DNA from: Bacillota bacterium
GTDB taxonomy: Bacteria > Bacillota > Clostridia > Christensenellales > Aristaeellaceae
Length of the DNA stretch: 20,437 bases
Assembly: GCA_009787135.1 (NCBI GenBank)
Contig: WRGP01000240.1
Location: 1-20,437, forward strand
Direction of reading: 5' to 3'
How positions within the stretch are numbered: the first letter of the stretch is position 1; every line of letters begins with the position of its first letter. Positions 7,261 to 13,953 of the stretch are shown here, in pieces. Under the pieces are notes generated by a model that saw only the letters and a list, made by a program, of their open reading frames with translations, was not told the origin of the DNA and searched no databases. Position numbers and translations under genes: made by a program.

Positions 7261-8751
7261 GTGCCAATGCCATTTGGTATCAGAAAGCTGGCGCTGTGGG
7301 CGCTTGTAGCCTTGTTCCTGACGCTCCCGCTCTGCGCCCTGGCCACGGAGGACGAAGCCTTCGTGAACCCCACGCGCAATCCCAACGCGCCCAAGTATTT
7401 CAGCGAAAAACCCGGGGATTTGCAGCCGGACCAGATCGTCGCCTCAAGCTTCATCCTCATGGAACGCACCAAGAAGCAGGTGCTGCTGGAGAAGGATTCC
7501 GAGGTGGCGCGTTTTCCCGCGTCCACGACAAAAATCCTCACGGCGCTCATGGCGCTGGAGTTTGGCGATTTGAATGAGTATATTAAAATGGAGCCGGAGG
7601 ATCTGGACATTCCCAAAGACGCCACCAGGGTGCCGTTCAAGGTCGACGAATCGGTAGCCCTCAAGGACATGCTCTACGGCATGATGCTCAAAAGCGGAAA
7701 CGAGGCGGCCAACGCGGTGGCCAGATATCTGGGCGGCGATGTGGATACGTTCGCGCGGTGGATGAACGATACCGCCGCGATGCTGGGCTGCACGAGCACG
7801 CATTTCACAAACGCCAATGGGCTGCATGAGGAATCGCATTATACCACGGCGTACGATCTGGCGGTCATCATGGACGCCGCGCTGGACAACGAGACGTTTC
7901 GGGAGATCATTCGCTCGCCGGACTATGATCTGCGCGCGACAGGGATGAATCCTTCCCGAAAGATCGAAAACAGCAACGTGCACATCCGCCGGGGTGAAGA
8001 CAATAAGAATTACTACCCATGGTCCATCGGCGGAAAGACAGGCTTTACCACGCCGGCCGGCTACACGCTTGTGGAAGCGGCTGAAAAAGACGGCGTGGAA
8101 CTGATCGCCGTGGTCATGTATACAAGCCAATCCGGCCGCTGGGAGGACACGAAACGCCTGTTTGAATATGGGTTTTCAAAGTATGAATCCATCACGCCCG
8201 AACAAGTCTACAAGGATAACCCGACCGTGCTGCAGATCAGCGGCTTTGATCCCGTGCTTGAGGGATATTCAAACAGCAGCCTGCCCGAGGACGAGCGGCA
8301 GGGCCGCCTGAGGCTGGATATTCGCCCGGTCGATCCAAGCCGCACGGCGCGCATTACGGACCTGAAGCCCGAAATTGAAACCATCCGCCAGAACTTTTCG
8401 ATGTACACCAACGTGCGGTGGCTGAAAGAACTGCGCGCGCCCATTGAAAAAGGCGAGGTCATGGGCCATCTGACCTTCTATCCGGACGGGGAGGATGAGG
8501 TGGTCTATGAGCTGATCGCCACCCGCGGCATCCCCGCGCGCGAGAACGCGCCGCCTACGCTGGAGGAAATCGAAAGGCGCGTGGCGGAGGATCCGTCGCC
8601 CTTCCCGCCCTTTGGCTGGGACTGGGTGCTGCCGCCTATCCTCAGCCTCCTCGCCGTGCTCGCGGCCTTGCGCGCGCTTCTGCGCGCCGGGCTTCGCCGG
8701 CGCAGGAGCCGGAAGCAGATTCCCAAGCCAAAGCGGCGGTATTTTAGCTGA
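7261..8751 (+). CDS. D-alanyl-D-alanine carboxypeptidase, S11 family (DacF/PBP5-like)
   Basis: A 496-residue exported penicillin-binding protein that trims the terminal D-Ala of peptidoglycan stem peptides outside the membrane. Start GTG 7261, with AAGGAGG (7246-7252) and an 8-base spacer; the ATG six bases on is too far from that site. Signal peptide: residues 1-28 (LALWALVALFLTLPLCALA). The catalytic motifs of the family are all present: SxxK as STTK (88-91), SGN (145-147) and KTG (259-261, GGKTGFT). The S11-associated C-terminal domain covers about 290-440. A hydrophobic stretch (about 455-480) and a strongly basic tail follow, so the enzyme is probably held by a real C-terminal TM helix instead of the usual amphipathic helix. 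It is divergent from the regulator operon, with about 250 bases between starts. Direct control by that regulator is plausible but not shown. The 3' end overlaps a convergent MATE remnant. Confidence 0.93.
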   Translation: MPMPFGIRKLALWALVALFLTLPLCALATEDEAFVNPTRNPNAPKYFSEKPGDLQPDQIVASSFILMERTKKQVLLEKDSEVARFPASTTKILTALMALEFGDLNEYIKMEPEDLDIPKDATRVPFKVDESVALKDMLYGMMLKSGNEAANAVARYLGGDVDTFARWMNDTAAMLGCTSTHFTNANGLHEESHYTTAYDLAVIMDAALDNETFREIIRSPDYDLRATGMNPSRKIENSNVHIRRGEDNKNYYPWSIGGKTGFTTPAGYTLVEAAEKDGVELIAVVMYTSQSGRWEDTKRLFEYGFSKYESITPEQVYKDNPTVLQISGFDPVLEGYSNSSLPEDERQGRLRLDIRPVDPSRTARITDLKPEIETIRQNFSMYTNVRWLKELRAPIEKGEVMGHLTFYPDGEDEVVYELIATRGIPARENAPPTLEEIERRVAEDPSPFPPFGWDWVLPPILSLLAVLAALRALLRAGLRRRRSRKQIPKPKRRYFS

Positions 8752-8940
8752 CATCCTCCCTCGGCTGCCTTTTCGCCGCCAGCAGATACCAGGCGAGCGA
8801 ACATGTGCCGCGGAGCGCCGCGGCCAGGGAAATGCCAAGCCAGATGCCGCTGAGCCCAAGCGCGGTCTTGGCGAGAAAATACGTGATGAACACGCGCAGC
8901 ACGTTTGCGCTGACGCTCACGATCGAGGGGGGCAGGGTCT
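8744..8940 (-). pseudogene. 3' remnant of a MATE-family efflux transporter
   Basis: The minus-strand frame ending at TAA 8746-8744 encodes about 65 residues: two hydrophobic helices with LRVFITYFLA, LGLSGIWLGI and SLAWYLLAAKR, then a short charged tail. This is the typical ending of MATE-family multidrug transporters (last two helices with 'lGl.GvW'), but a full protein is about 450 residues. Everything upstream of TLPPSIVS is missing. The frame continues only into the repeat-rich segment 8941-9021, and no start codon with RBS is apparent. The stop overlaps the carboxypeptidase 3' end by 8 bases, suggesting the two genes were originally convergent neighbours before a deletion. The family call rests on a short stretch. 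Confidence 0.55.
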
Positions 8941-8965
8941 TAACTCTTGCCGTGAGGCAATGGGG

Positions 8966-8986
8966 CCGGAGGATACAATCCCCCGG
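8966..8986. repeat. Short imperfect inverted repeat
   Basis: CCGGAGGAT (8966-8974) pairs with ATCCCCCGG (8978-8986) with one mismatch around a 3-base loop. It abuts the larger perfect hairpin to its right, so the two form a double stem-loop module between the MATE remnant and pheT, reminiscent of REP-type dispersed elements. No second copy exists in this window. Confidence 0.45.
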
Positions 8987-9021
8987 CGGGGTCAAGGGGG
9001 CTGAACCCCCTTGACCCCGCC
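8985..9021. repeat. Perfect 16-bp inverted repeat immediately after pheT
   Basis: GGCGGGGTCAAGGGGG (8985-9000) and its exact reverse complement CCCCCTTGACCCCGCC (9006-9021) flank the loop CTGAA. The right arm ends at the base next to the pheT stop codon (TAG, 9024-9022). It would form a very stable hairpin at the end of the pheST transcript. No U-tract follows on the minus strand (it continues GGGGGATTG), so it is either a non-canonical 3'-end stabiliser or terminator, or a REP-like mobile repeat. Confidence 0.75.
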
Positions 9022-11415
9022 CTATCTCCGCATCTCCGCCCCAAACTGCGTCTCGCAGCTCCGTACAATCTTATCAAACACCTTGCCCACTTCCTCATCC
9101 GTCAGCGTGCGATCCTCCGCTCGCAGGCGCAGGGTGAAGGCCACGGATTTTTTGCCCGTTCCCAGCTGTGTGCCTCGGTAGACATCGAACATGTCCGCGT
9201 GCTCGAGGAGCTTGCCGCCCGCGCGGCGAATGGCGTCCAGCACCGGGCCGACGGGCTGCACGTCGTCCATGACGAGGGCCACATCGCGGGTAACCGCAGG
9301 AAAGCGCGGCAGAGGCCTGATGCCGGTCATGGGGGCCTGAAGCCGCGCGAGCGCTTCGAGATTTACTTCCGCGAGGTATACGCGGCAGCTAATGTCAAAG
9401 GCTTCGGCCGCGTCAGGGTGAACCTCGCCCAGCCGCGCCACCGCTTCATCCCCGGCGGTCAGGGTGGCGCTGCGGCCCGGGTGATAGTATACGTCCGCGC
9501 CCGGCGCGAGTTTCGCCTGAATGCCCAGCACGCGGAAGAGCTCGAGCACCACGCCGCGCATGCGGTAGAAATCCCAGCCCGGGCCGTAGGCGCCGAGGCA
9601 GAGCGTCTGCGTTTCTACGGGCAGTTCCCCCTCCTTGCGGGTATGCCCCTCGAACACCGCGCCGCACTCAAAGAGCAGCCCGCCCTCGTTTTGGTGGCTC
9701 AGGTTCAGGGAAAGCGCCGTGAGGAGGGCCGGGGCCAGCGTGGTGCGCATGACGCCCGTATCCTCGCCCAGCGGGTTGCGTATGAGCACGGGATCAAGCC
9801 GCGCGTCGTCCGCCGCAAGGCCCAGCTTTGCCGCGGCTTGCGCGCTGGTGAAGGCGTAGCTCATGGTTTCATGGCCGCCAAGCGCGGTCAGCACACCCCG
9901 CACCTTGTCATGCAGGCGCATGCGGGGGGAGCGCGCGCCCGGCATGGCTTCGCCTTGCGGCAGCGTGGAGGGCAGCGTGTCATAGCCGTAAAAGCGCAGC
10001 GCCTCCTCCGCGAGGGCGGCATCGCTGTCCACGTCCTGGCGGAACGGGGGCGGCGTGGCGGTAAGGGTATCCCCCTCCAGCGCAACGTCAAAGCACAGCT
10101 TTTTCAGGATGGCCGCGATGTCCTCGGCGGGAATTGTCACACCCGTTAGCTTTTGAATGCGTTTTACGCTAGCTTCAATAGAACGCGGCGGCAGCGGGTT
10201 GGGGTAGATATCGATCTCGCCGGACACGGTTTCCCCGGCCCCCAGCATATCCACAAGCTGGCAGGCCCGATGCAACGCGTCCGAGACGGTGGCGGGCGCG
10301 ACGCCCTTTTCAAAGCGGGCGGAGGATTGCGTGCGGATGCCCAAGGCGCGGGCCGTCAGTCGGACGGACGTGCGGTCAAAGGCGGCGCACTCAAAGAGAA
10401 GCTCCGCCGTGGTCCCGGCAATCTCCGATTCCTCGCCGCCCATGATGCCCGCCAGGCCCGTGGCGCGCTCCGCGTCCGCGATGACGAGCATGCGATCCGT
10501 GAGCATATGGTCCTTGCCGTCCAGCGTGCGCAGGGTTTCGCCCGGCGCAGCGCGCCGTACGATGATCCGCCGGCCCTTGACGCGGCTGAGGTCGAACGCG
10601 TGCATGGGATGGCCGGTCTCGAGCATGACGAAGTTGGTAATGTCTACGATGTTGTTGATCGAGCGCATGCCCGCGCCGTGCAGGTACGCGCGCAGCCATA
10701 GCGGCGACGGGCCGACGCGGACGTTCTTGACGACGCGGGCGGCATAGCGCGGGCACAGGGCCGTGTCGAGCACCTCCACCGTGACCTCCTCGTGTACATC
10801 CCCGCCGTGTTCCGCAAAGGCGATGAGGGGCATTTTGAACGGCACGCCGAACGCGGCGGCGGATTCGCGCGCCACGCCCCACACGCACTGGCAGTCAGGC
10901 CGGTTGGCGAGAATGTCGTACTCCACGGCCGTATCGCCAAGGCCCAGCAGCGGGCGCACGTCCACGCCCAGCGGGTGCTCCTCGCGAAATATCAGGATGC
11001 CGTCCACCCCCGCGCCGGGGTACAGGCTGTCGTCCACGCCCAGCTCGCTCCCGCCGCAGAGCATGCCGCGGCTCTCCACGCCGCGCAGCTTGCCGGCCTT
11101 GATGGCCTTGCCGCCGGGCAGCGCAGCGCCGTCCAGGCATACGGGCACGATTTCACCGCCCGTAAGGTTCTGCGCGCCGGTGACGATCTGCAATGGGGCT
11201 TCCCCGCCCACATCCACCTGGCAGATCCACAGGTGGTCGGAATCCGGATGGCGTTCCATGGACAAAATGCGGCCGGTGACGATGCCGCTGATGCCCTCGC
11301 CGATGACCTCCGTGCCCTCCACGGCGGTGCCGGTCATGATCATGCGCCTTGTGTACAGGGCCGCATCCGTGGGGATGTCGGCGTAGTCGCGAATCCATTG
11401 CATCGGTACTTTCAT
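9022..11415 (-). CDS. pheT: Phenylalanyl-tRNA synthetase beta subunit
   Basis: A 797-residue beta chain of the alpha2-beta2 enzyme that charges tRNA-Phe. Full family length. Domains in order: EMAP/tRNA-binding OB fold about 40-150 (RHPDSDHLWICQVDVG, IVTGAQNL, KLRGVESRGMLCG), B3/B4 editing domain about 205-375 (INNIVDITNFVMLETGHPMHAFD), B5 about 400-475, the catalytic-core-like domain (DSDAALAEEALRFYGYD, IRNPLGEDTGVMRTTLAPALL) and the C-terminal FDX-ACB anticodon-binding domain about 705-797 (RFPAVTRDVALVMDD). Start ATG 11415 (MKVPMQWIRDY) with AAAGGGG 11 bases upstream; TTG 11421 would be closer to that site but adds only two residues. It follows pheS by 19 bases in one operon, controlled by the T-box upstream of pheS. 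A strong hairpin begins directly after its stop. Confidence 0.98.
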   Translation of the reverse strand: MKVPMQWIRDYADIPTDAALYTRRMIMTGTAVEGTEVIGEGISGIVTGRILSMERHPDSDHLWICQVDVGGEAPLQIVTGAQNLTGGEIVPVCLDGAALPGGKAIKAGKLRGVESRGMLCGGSELGVDDSLYPGAGVDGILIFREEHPLGVDVRPLLGLGDTAVEYDILANRPDCQCVWGVARESAAAFGVPFKMPLIAFAEHGGDVHEEVTVEVLDTALCPRYAARVVKNVRVGPSPLWLRAYLHGAGMRSINNIVDITNFVMLETGHPMHAFDLSRVKGRRIIVRRAAPGETLRTLDGKDHMLTDRMLVIADAERATGLAGIMGGEESEIAGTTAELLFECAAFDRTSVRLTARALGIRTQSSARFEKGVAPATVSDALHRACQLVDMLGAGETVSGEIDIYPNPLPPRSIEASVKRIQKLTGVTIPAEDIAAILKKLCFDVALEGDTLTATPPPFRQDVDSDAALAEEALRFYGYDTLPSTLPQGEAMPGARSPRMRLHDKVRGVLTALGGHETMSYAFTSAQAAAKLGLAADDARLDPVLIRNPLGEDTGVMRTTLAPALLTALSLNLSHQNEGGLLFECGAVFEGHTRKEGELPVETQTLCLGAYGPGWDFYRMRGVVLELFRVLGIQAKLAPGADVYYHPGRSATLTAGDEAVARLGEVHPDAAEAFDISCRVYLAEVNLEALARLQAPMTGIRPLPRFPAVTRDVALVMDDVQPVGPVLDAIRRAGGKLLEHADMFDVYRGTQLGTGKKSVAFTLRLRAEDRTLTDEEVGKVFDKIVRSCETQFGAEMRR

Positions 11416-11434
11416 TATCAATGCATCCCCTTTC

Positions 11435-12457
11435 TTAGCGGAATTGGGTCAGGAAGCGCAGGTCGCCCTCATAGAGCGCGCGCATGTCGTTGATGCCGTA
11501 TTTCATCATCGCGGTGCGCTCCAGGCCGATGCCAAAGGCGAACCCCGTGTATACGGAGGCGTCCACGCCGCACAGCTCAAACACCTTGGGGTTGACCATG
11601 CCGCAGCCCAGCACCTCGATCCAGCCCGTGCCCTTGCACACGCGGCAGCCCTTGCCGCGGCAGGCCACGCACGTCATGTCTACCTCGGCCGACGGCTCCG
11701 TGAACGGAAAGAACGACGGGCGGAAGCGCGTGGCGATGCCCTCGCCGTACAGGCCCCTGGCAAACGCGTCCAGCGTGCCCTTCAGGTCCGCCATGGTGAT
11801 GTTCTTGTCGATGAGCAGGCCCTCGATTTGATGGAAGTTGGGGGAGTGGGTGGCGTCCGCCTCGTCCGCGCGGAAGCACCGGCCCGGGCAGATGACGCGG
11901 ATCGGCGGCTTGCGGCTGAGCATAGTGCGGGCCTGCACGGGCGAGGTGTGCGGGCGCAATACGATGTTGTCCTCAATGTAGAACGTATCCTGCGCGTCAC
12001 GCGCGGGGTGGTTTTTGGGCAGGTTGAGCAGTTCGAAGCTGTAGGTGTCCAGTTCCACCTCCGGGCCTTCGACGACCTCAAAGCCAAGCCCTACAAAGAT
12101 ATCCACCATGTCGCCAAGCACCATGGATATCGGATGCGCCGCGCCCAAGGCGGGCTGGGGGCGCGGCTCGGTGACGTCCAGCCTCTCAGCCTCCAGGCGC
12201 AGGACGCGCTCCGCCTTGCGCAAGGCCATGCCGCGCAGCTCGATCATTTCCGCGATGGTCTCGCGCGCGCTGTTGATCAGCGCGCCAAACGCGGGCCGCT
12301 CCTCCGCCGGCAGCCGGCCCATGCCGCGCAGGAGCGCGGTAAGGCTCCCTTTTTTCCCCTGCAACTGCACGCGCAGGGCCTCCAGATCGGCGGCGGATTT
12401 GACTTCGCCAATCGCGCCGCGCGCCTCCTCGAGAATTTGATGGATGGTTTCCCGCAT
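11435..12457 (-). CDS. pheS: Phenylalanyl-tRNA synthetase alpha subunit
   Basis: A 340-residue catalytic alpha chain. Start ATG 12457, with GGAGGG six bases upstream. The open frame reaches further 5' to 12760, but that part is the T-box leader. An N-terminal coiled-coil arm (about 1-90) binds tRNA. Class II motifs are clear: motif 2 FRADEADATHSPNFHQIEG and motif 3 GFAFGIGLERTAMMKYG. HTSPVQARTM is the typical active-site segment. The Cys cluster CVACRGKGCRVCKGTGW is the insertion known in Firmicute PheS proteins. The subunit pairs with PheT (next gene, 19 bases on) and uses ATP and phenylalanine to make Phe-tRNA. Expression is expected to rise when tRNA-Phe is uncharged, through the upstream leader. 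Confidence 0.98.
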   Translation of the reverse strand: MRETIHQILEEARGAIGEVKSAADLEALRVQLQGKKGSLTALLRGMGRLPAEERPAFGALINSARETIAEMIELRGMALRKAERVLRLEAERLDVTEPRPQPALGAAHPISMVLGDMVDIFVGLGFEVVEGPEVELDTYSFELLNLPKNHPARDAQDTFYIEDNIVLRPHTSPVQARTMLSRKPPIRVICPGRCFRADEADATHSPNFHQIEGLLIDKNITMADLKGTLDAFARGLYGEGIATRFRPSFFPFTEPSAEVDMTCVACRGKGCRVCKGTGWIEVLGCGMVNPKVFELCGVDASVYTGFAFGIGLERTAMMKYGINDMRALYEGDLRFLTQFR

Positions 12458-12509
12458 GGTTTTCCCTCCGTTCAAATGGGGATATACCGTTTTGCACGCA
12501 AAATGGTAT

Positions 12510-12548
12510 AAAAACGCGCCTGCATCCGCAAAGGGACGCAAGGCGCGT
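12510..12548 (-). terminator. T-box-controlled intrinsic terminator upstream of pheS
   Basis: On the minus strand ACGCGCC-T-TGCGTCC pairs with GGATGCA-GGCGCGT around a short loop and is followed by TTTTT (12514-12510). It immediately follows the conserved T-box sequence. This is the terminator conformation that uncharged tRNA-Phe would disrupt. It ends about 50 bases before the pheS start. Confidence 0.88.
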
Positions 12549-12768
12549 GCGTGGTACCACCCTTCTTTGCCGCGGGGCAGCCGCCAGGAACAGCGGCCGT
12601 GTACGGCCTCTACGGGATAACGGGCGCGTTCCCGGCCCCGCCTACTTATTTTCAGCGGAGCGGCTCCGGAGTGAATTTCCCGCCTGCGCGGTAAAGCAGC
12701 TTTCAGCCGGGGCTGCTTATCTCTTAAAAGCACAGGGGACGCGGGCGTTGTCTCCTTCATCGCTGTTG
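12510..12768 (-). promoter_or_regulatory. T-box riboswitch leader of pheST (Phe, specifier UUC)
   Basis: The leader RNA carries the features of a T-box in order: GATGAAGGAGACAACG near the 5' end, a stem I apical segment with GGCTGAAAGC, the specifier region AAATTCACTCCGGAGC in which TTC (12675-12673) sits at the specifier position, and the conserved AGGGTGGTACCACG (12563-12550) forming the antiterminator. The bulge UGGU would pair with the ACCA end of a tRNA whose discriminator is A, as in tRNA-Phe. The terminator follows directly. Uncharged tRNA-Phe should favour antitermination and transcription of pheS and pheT. The 5' boundary is taken as about 7 bases downstream of the -10 box. Confidence 0.92.
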
Positions 12769-12774
12769 GTTATG

Positions 12775-12804
12775 GGTATACCATGGAAAGGGAGGCTTTG
12801 TCAA
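12775..12804 (-). promoter_or_regulatory. Promoter of the pheST operon
   Basis: A consensus -35 TTGACA (12804-12799), an 18-base spacer and TATACC (12780-12775) are read on the minus strand. GTATAC with a 17-base spacer is an equivalent reading. It lies just upstream of the T-box leader. Its right half, CCATGGTATACCC, is identical to that in the promoter of the alpha/beta hydrolase about 1 kb upstream. Confidence 0.75.
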
Positions 12805-12871
12805 GGGGGATCGGGTGCTTTTCCGCAAACGCCGCTGCCGCTGCCCGGGCAAGGAAACTTATCGCGCTGGT

Positions 12872-12902
12872 AAAAAAACCGCTTGGCAGCCAGGCATACG
12901 GT
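12872..12902 (-). terminator. Intrinsic terminator of the alpha/beta hydrolase gene
   Basis: Directly after the hydrolase stop (TGA 12905-12903) the minus strand reads ACCGTATG, a loop, then CAAGCGGT and TTTTTTT (12878-12872). The stem has about seven pairs, one G-U and one mismatch, followed by a seven-base U-tract. It insulates the hydrolase from the pheST promoter 70 bases downstream. Confidence 0.7.
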
Positions 12903-13763
12903 TCACCCCCGCGCGTCGCCCGGTCCCGTCTCAACCCGCCCAAGCCAATCCATGACAAGCCGATTGAAAACCGGCACGGCCTCAATTTGCAGATTATGCC
13001 CGCTTCCATCCAAGACGGCAAAGGTCGCCCGCGGGAACCTGTCCAGCATTTTATACGCGTCCGCGTAGCCGACGACATGGTCTTGCCGCCCTGTGACAAT
13101 GCAGGAGGGTTTCTCGAACACCATGGCTTCCAAATCCTCCACGAAAGCATCGCTGTACGCCGCGCCAAAGTGACGATACAGAAAATCGGTATCCGCGCTC
13201 CGTATGCCTGGCAGGATGTCCCTTCGATACTTTTCATATGTCTCCGGTGTGGCGATGACAGCCATCTCCAGAAAGGCCGCCATGGCGGACGCGTCCGCCC
13301 CCGCTTTCAAACCGGGTGATTGATGCAGGACATGCCTGGCGGGCGGACCAAGCCGGCGGGGAAGAATCCGGCCCGGCGCGCTGCTTGTATAGGCTACAGC
13401 CGGACAGATGAGCATAGCGCCATTGATTCTCTCCGGCAGGTCATGCACAAGGCCGAGCGTCAAATATCCGCCGTACGATTCGCCCGCAAGCAGAAGATTT
13501 TCCCCGGGAATGACCGTGTCAATCCATTCCTTGAGCAGCGCAAGCATATCCTCAGCGGTGCGCAGCCACCGTGCGGAGGGCGTTTTCCCCATGCCGGGCA
13601 GATCCAGATAAATCCTTTTGTAGCCTTGTGTTTGTTCAAAAACAGGCTCCAGGCAGCCCGTCATCAGGCGATGGTCAACCGTATACCCGTGAATGCACAC
13701 GACGGGTTTTCCCTCCCCATACACCTCATAGTAGATGGGGATATCGCGAACCATGCACTCCAT
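12903..13763 (-). CDS. Alpha/beta hydrolase-fold protein
   Basis: A 286-residue cytoplasmic hydrolase of unknown substrate. Start ATG 13763, with AAGGAGG and a 7-base spacer. The frame extends upstream to 14063, but through the promoter region. The oxyanion-hole HG lies at 25-26 (VVCIHGYTVDHR), and DLPGMGKTP follows beta-4. The nucleophile elbow GESYGG has Ser96, the acid is Asp228 (GRQDHVVGY) and the base is His256 (GSGHNLQ). A cap region lies at about 125-205. This resembles the proline iminopeptidase/2-hydroxy-muconic hydrolase-like branch of the family, but sequence alone does not give the substrate. It is monocistronic, with its own promoter (13806-13835) and terminator. Confidence 0.88.
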   Translation of the reverse strand: MECMVRDIPIYYEVYGEGKPVVCIHGYTVDHRLMTGCLEPVFEQTQGYKRIYLDLPGMGKTPSARWLRTAEDMLALLKEWIDTVIPGENLLLAGESYGGYLTLGLVHDLPERINGAMLICPAVAYTSSAPGRILPRRLGPPARHVLHQSPGLKAGADASAMAAFLEMAVIATPETYEKYRRDILPGIRSADTDFLYRHFGAAYSDAFVEDLEAMVFEKPSCIVTGRQDHVVGYADAYKMLDRFPRATFAVLDGSGHNLQIEAVPVFNRLVMDWLGRVETGPGDARG

Positions 13764-13805
13764 ACCAAACCCTCCTTGACGGTCATCGCGTCGATGTCGA
13801 AAAAG

Positions 13806-13835
13806 GGTATACCATGGGAAGAAGGAATTTGTCAA
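13806..13835 (-). promoter_or_regulatory. Promoter of the alpha/beta hydrolase gene
   Basis: TTGACA (13835-13830), an 18-base spacer and TATACC (13811-13806) are read on the minus strand, about 45 bases before the start codon. A second TTGACA sits 15 bases further upstream (13850-13845), produced by a tandem duplication. The core CCATGGTATACCC matches the pheST promoter. Confidence 0.72.
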
Positions 13836-13851
13836 CGAGGAATTTGTCAAG
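13822..13851. repeat. Tandem 15-base near-duplication carrying two -35 boxes
   Basis: On the plus strand AAGGAATTTGTCAAC is followed at once by GAGGAATTTGTCAAG: two 15-base units that differ only at the ends. Each contains the complement of TTGACA. Only the copy nearer the gene is correctly spaced from the -10 box. Confidence 0.65.
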
Positions 13852-13874
13852 GGCACGAAAAACAGCGCAAGCCA

Positions 13875-13903
13875 TTGATTTACGCGAAAGGTTGGTATAT
13901 AAT
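13875..13903 (+). promoter_or_regulatory. Promoter of the SNF2-SWIM cassette
   Basis: TTGATT (13875-13880), a 17-base spacer and a perfect TATAAT (13898-13903). It points away from the hydrolase promoter; the outer -35 boxes of the two are only about 24 bases apart. The start codon is 50 bases downstream. Confidence 0.75.
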
Positions 13904-13953
13904 TTCCCGCAAAGGAATGTGGTAAGTTTATTGAACAGGCAAGTGTTTTATTT

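Noticed and set aside
7143..7670. A 175-codon minus-strand frame in the divergent region
   Set aside because: It is mostly antisense to the carboxypeptidase and has no RBS or family features.
9199..11493. Several long plus-strand frames opposite pheT and pheS
   Set aside because: They have low-complexity Ala/Arg/His composition and no domain, while the minus strand encodes full-length PheT and PheS.
12458..12760. N-terminal extension of the pheS frame
   Set aside because: It overlaps the T-box leader and terminator; the ATG at 12457 has a good RBS and gives the normal family N-terminus.
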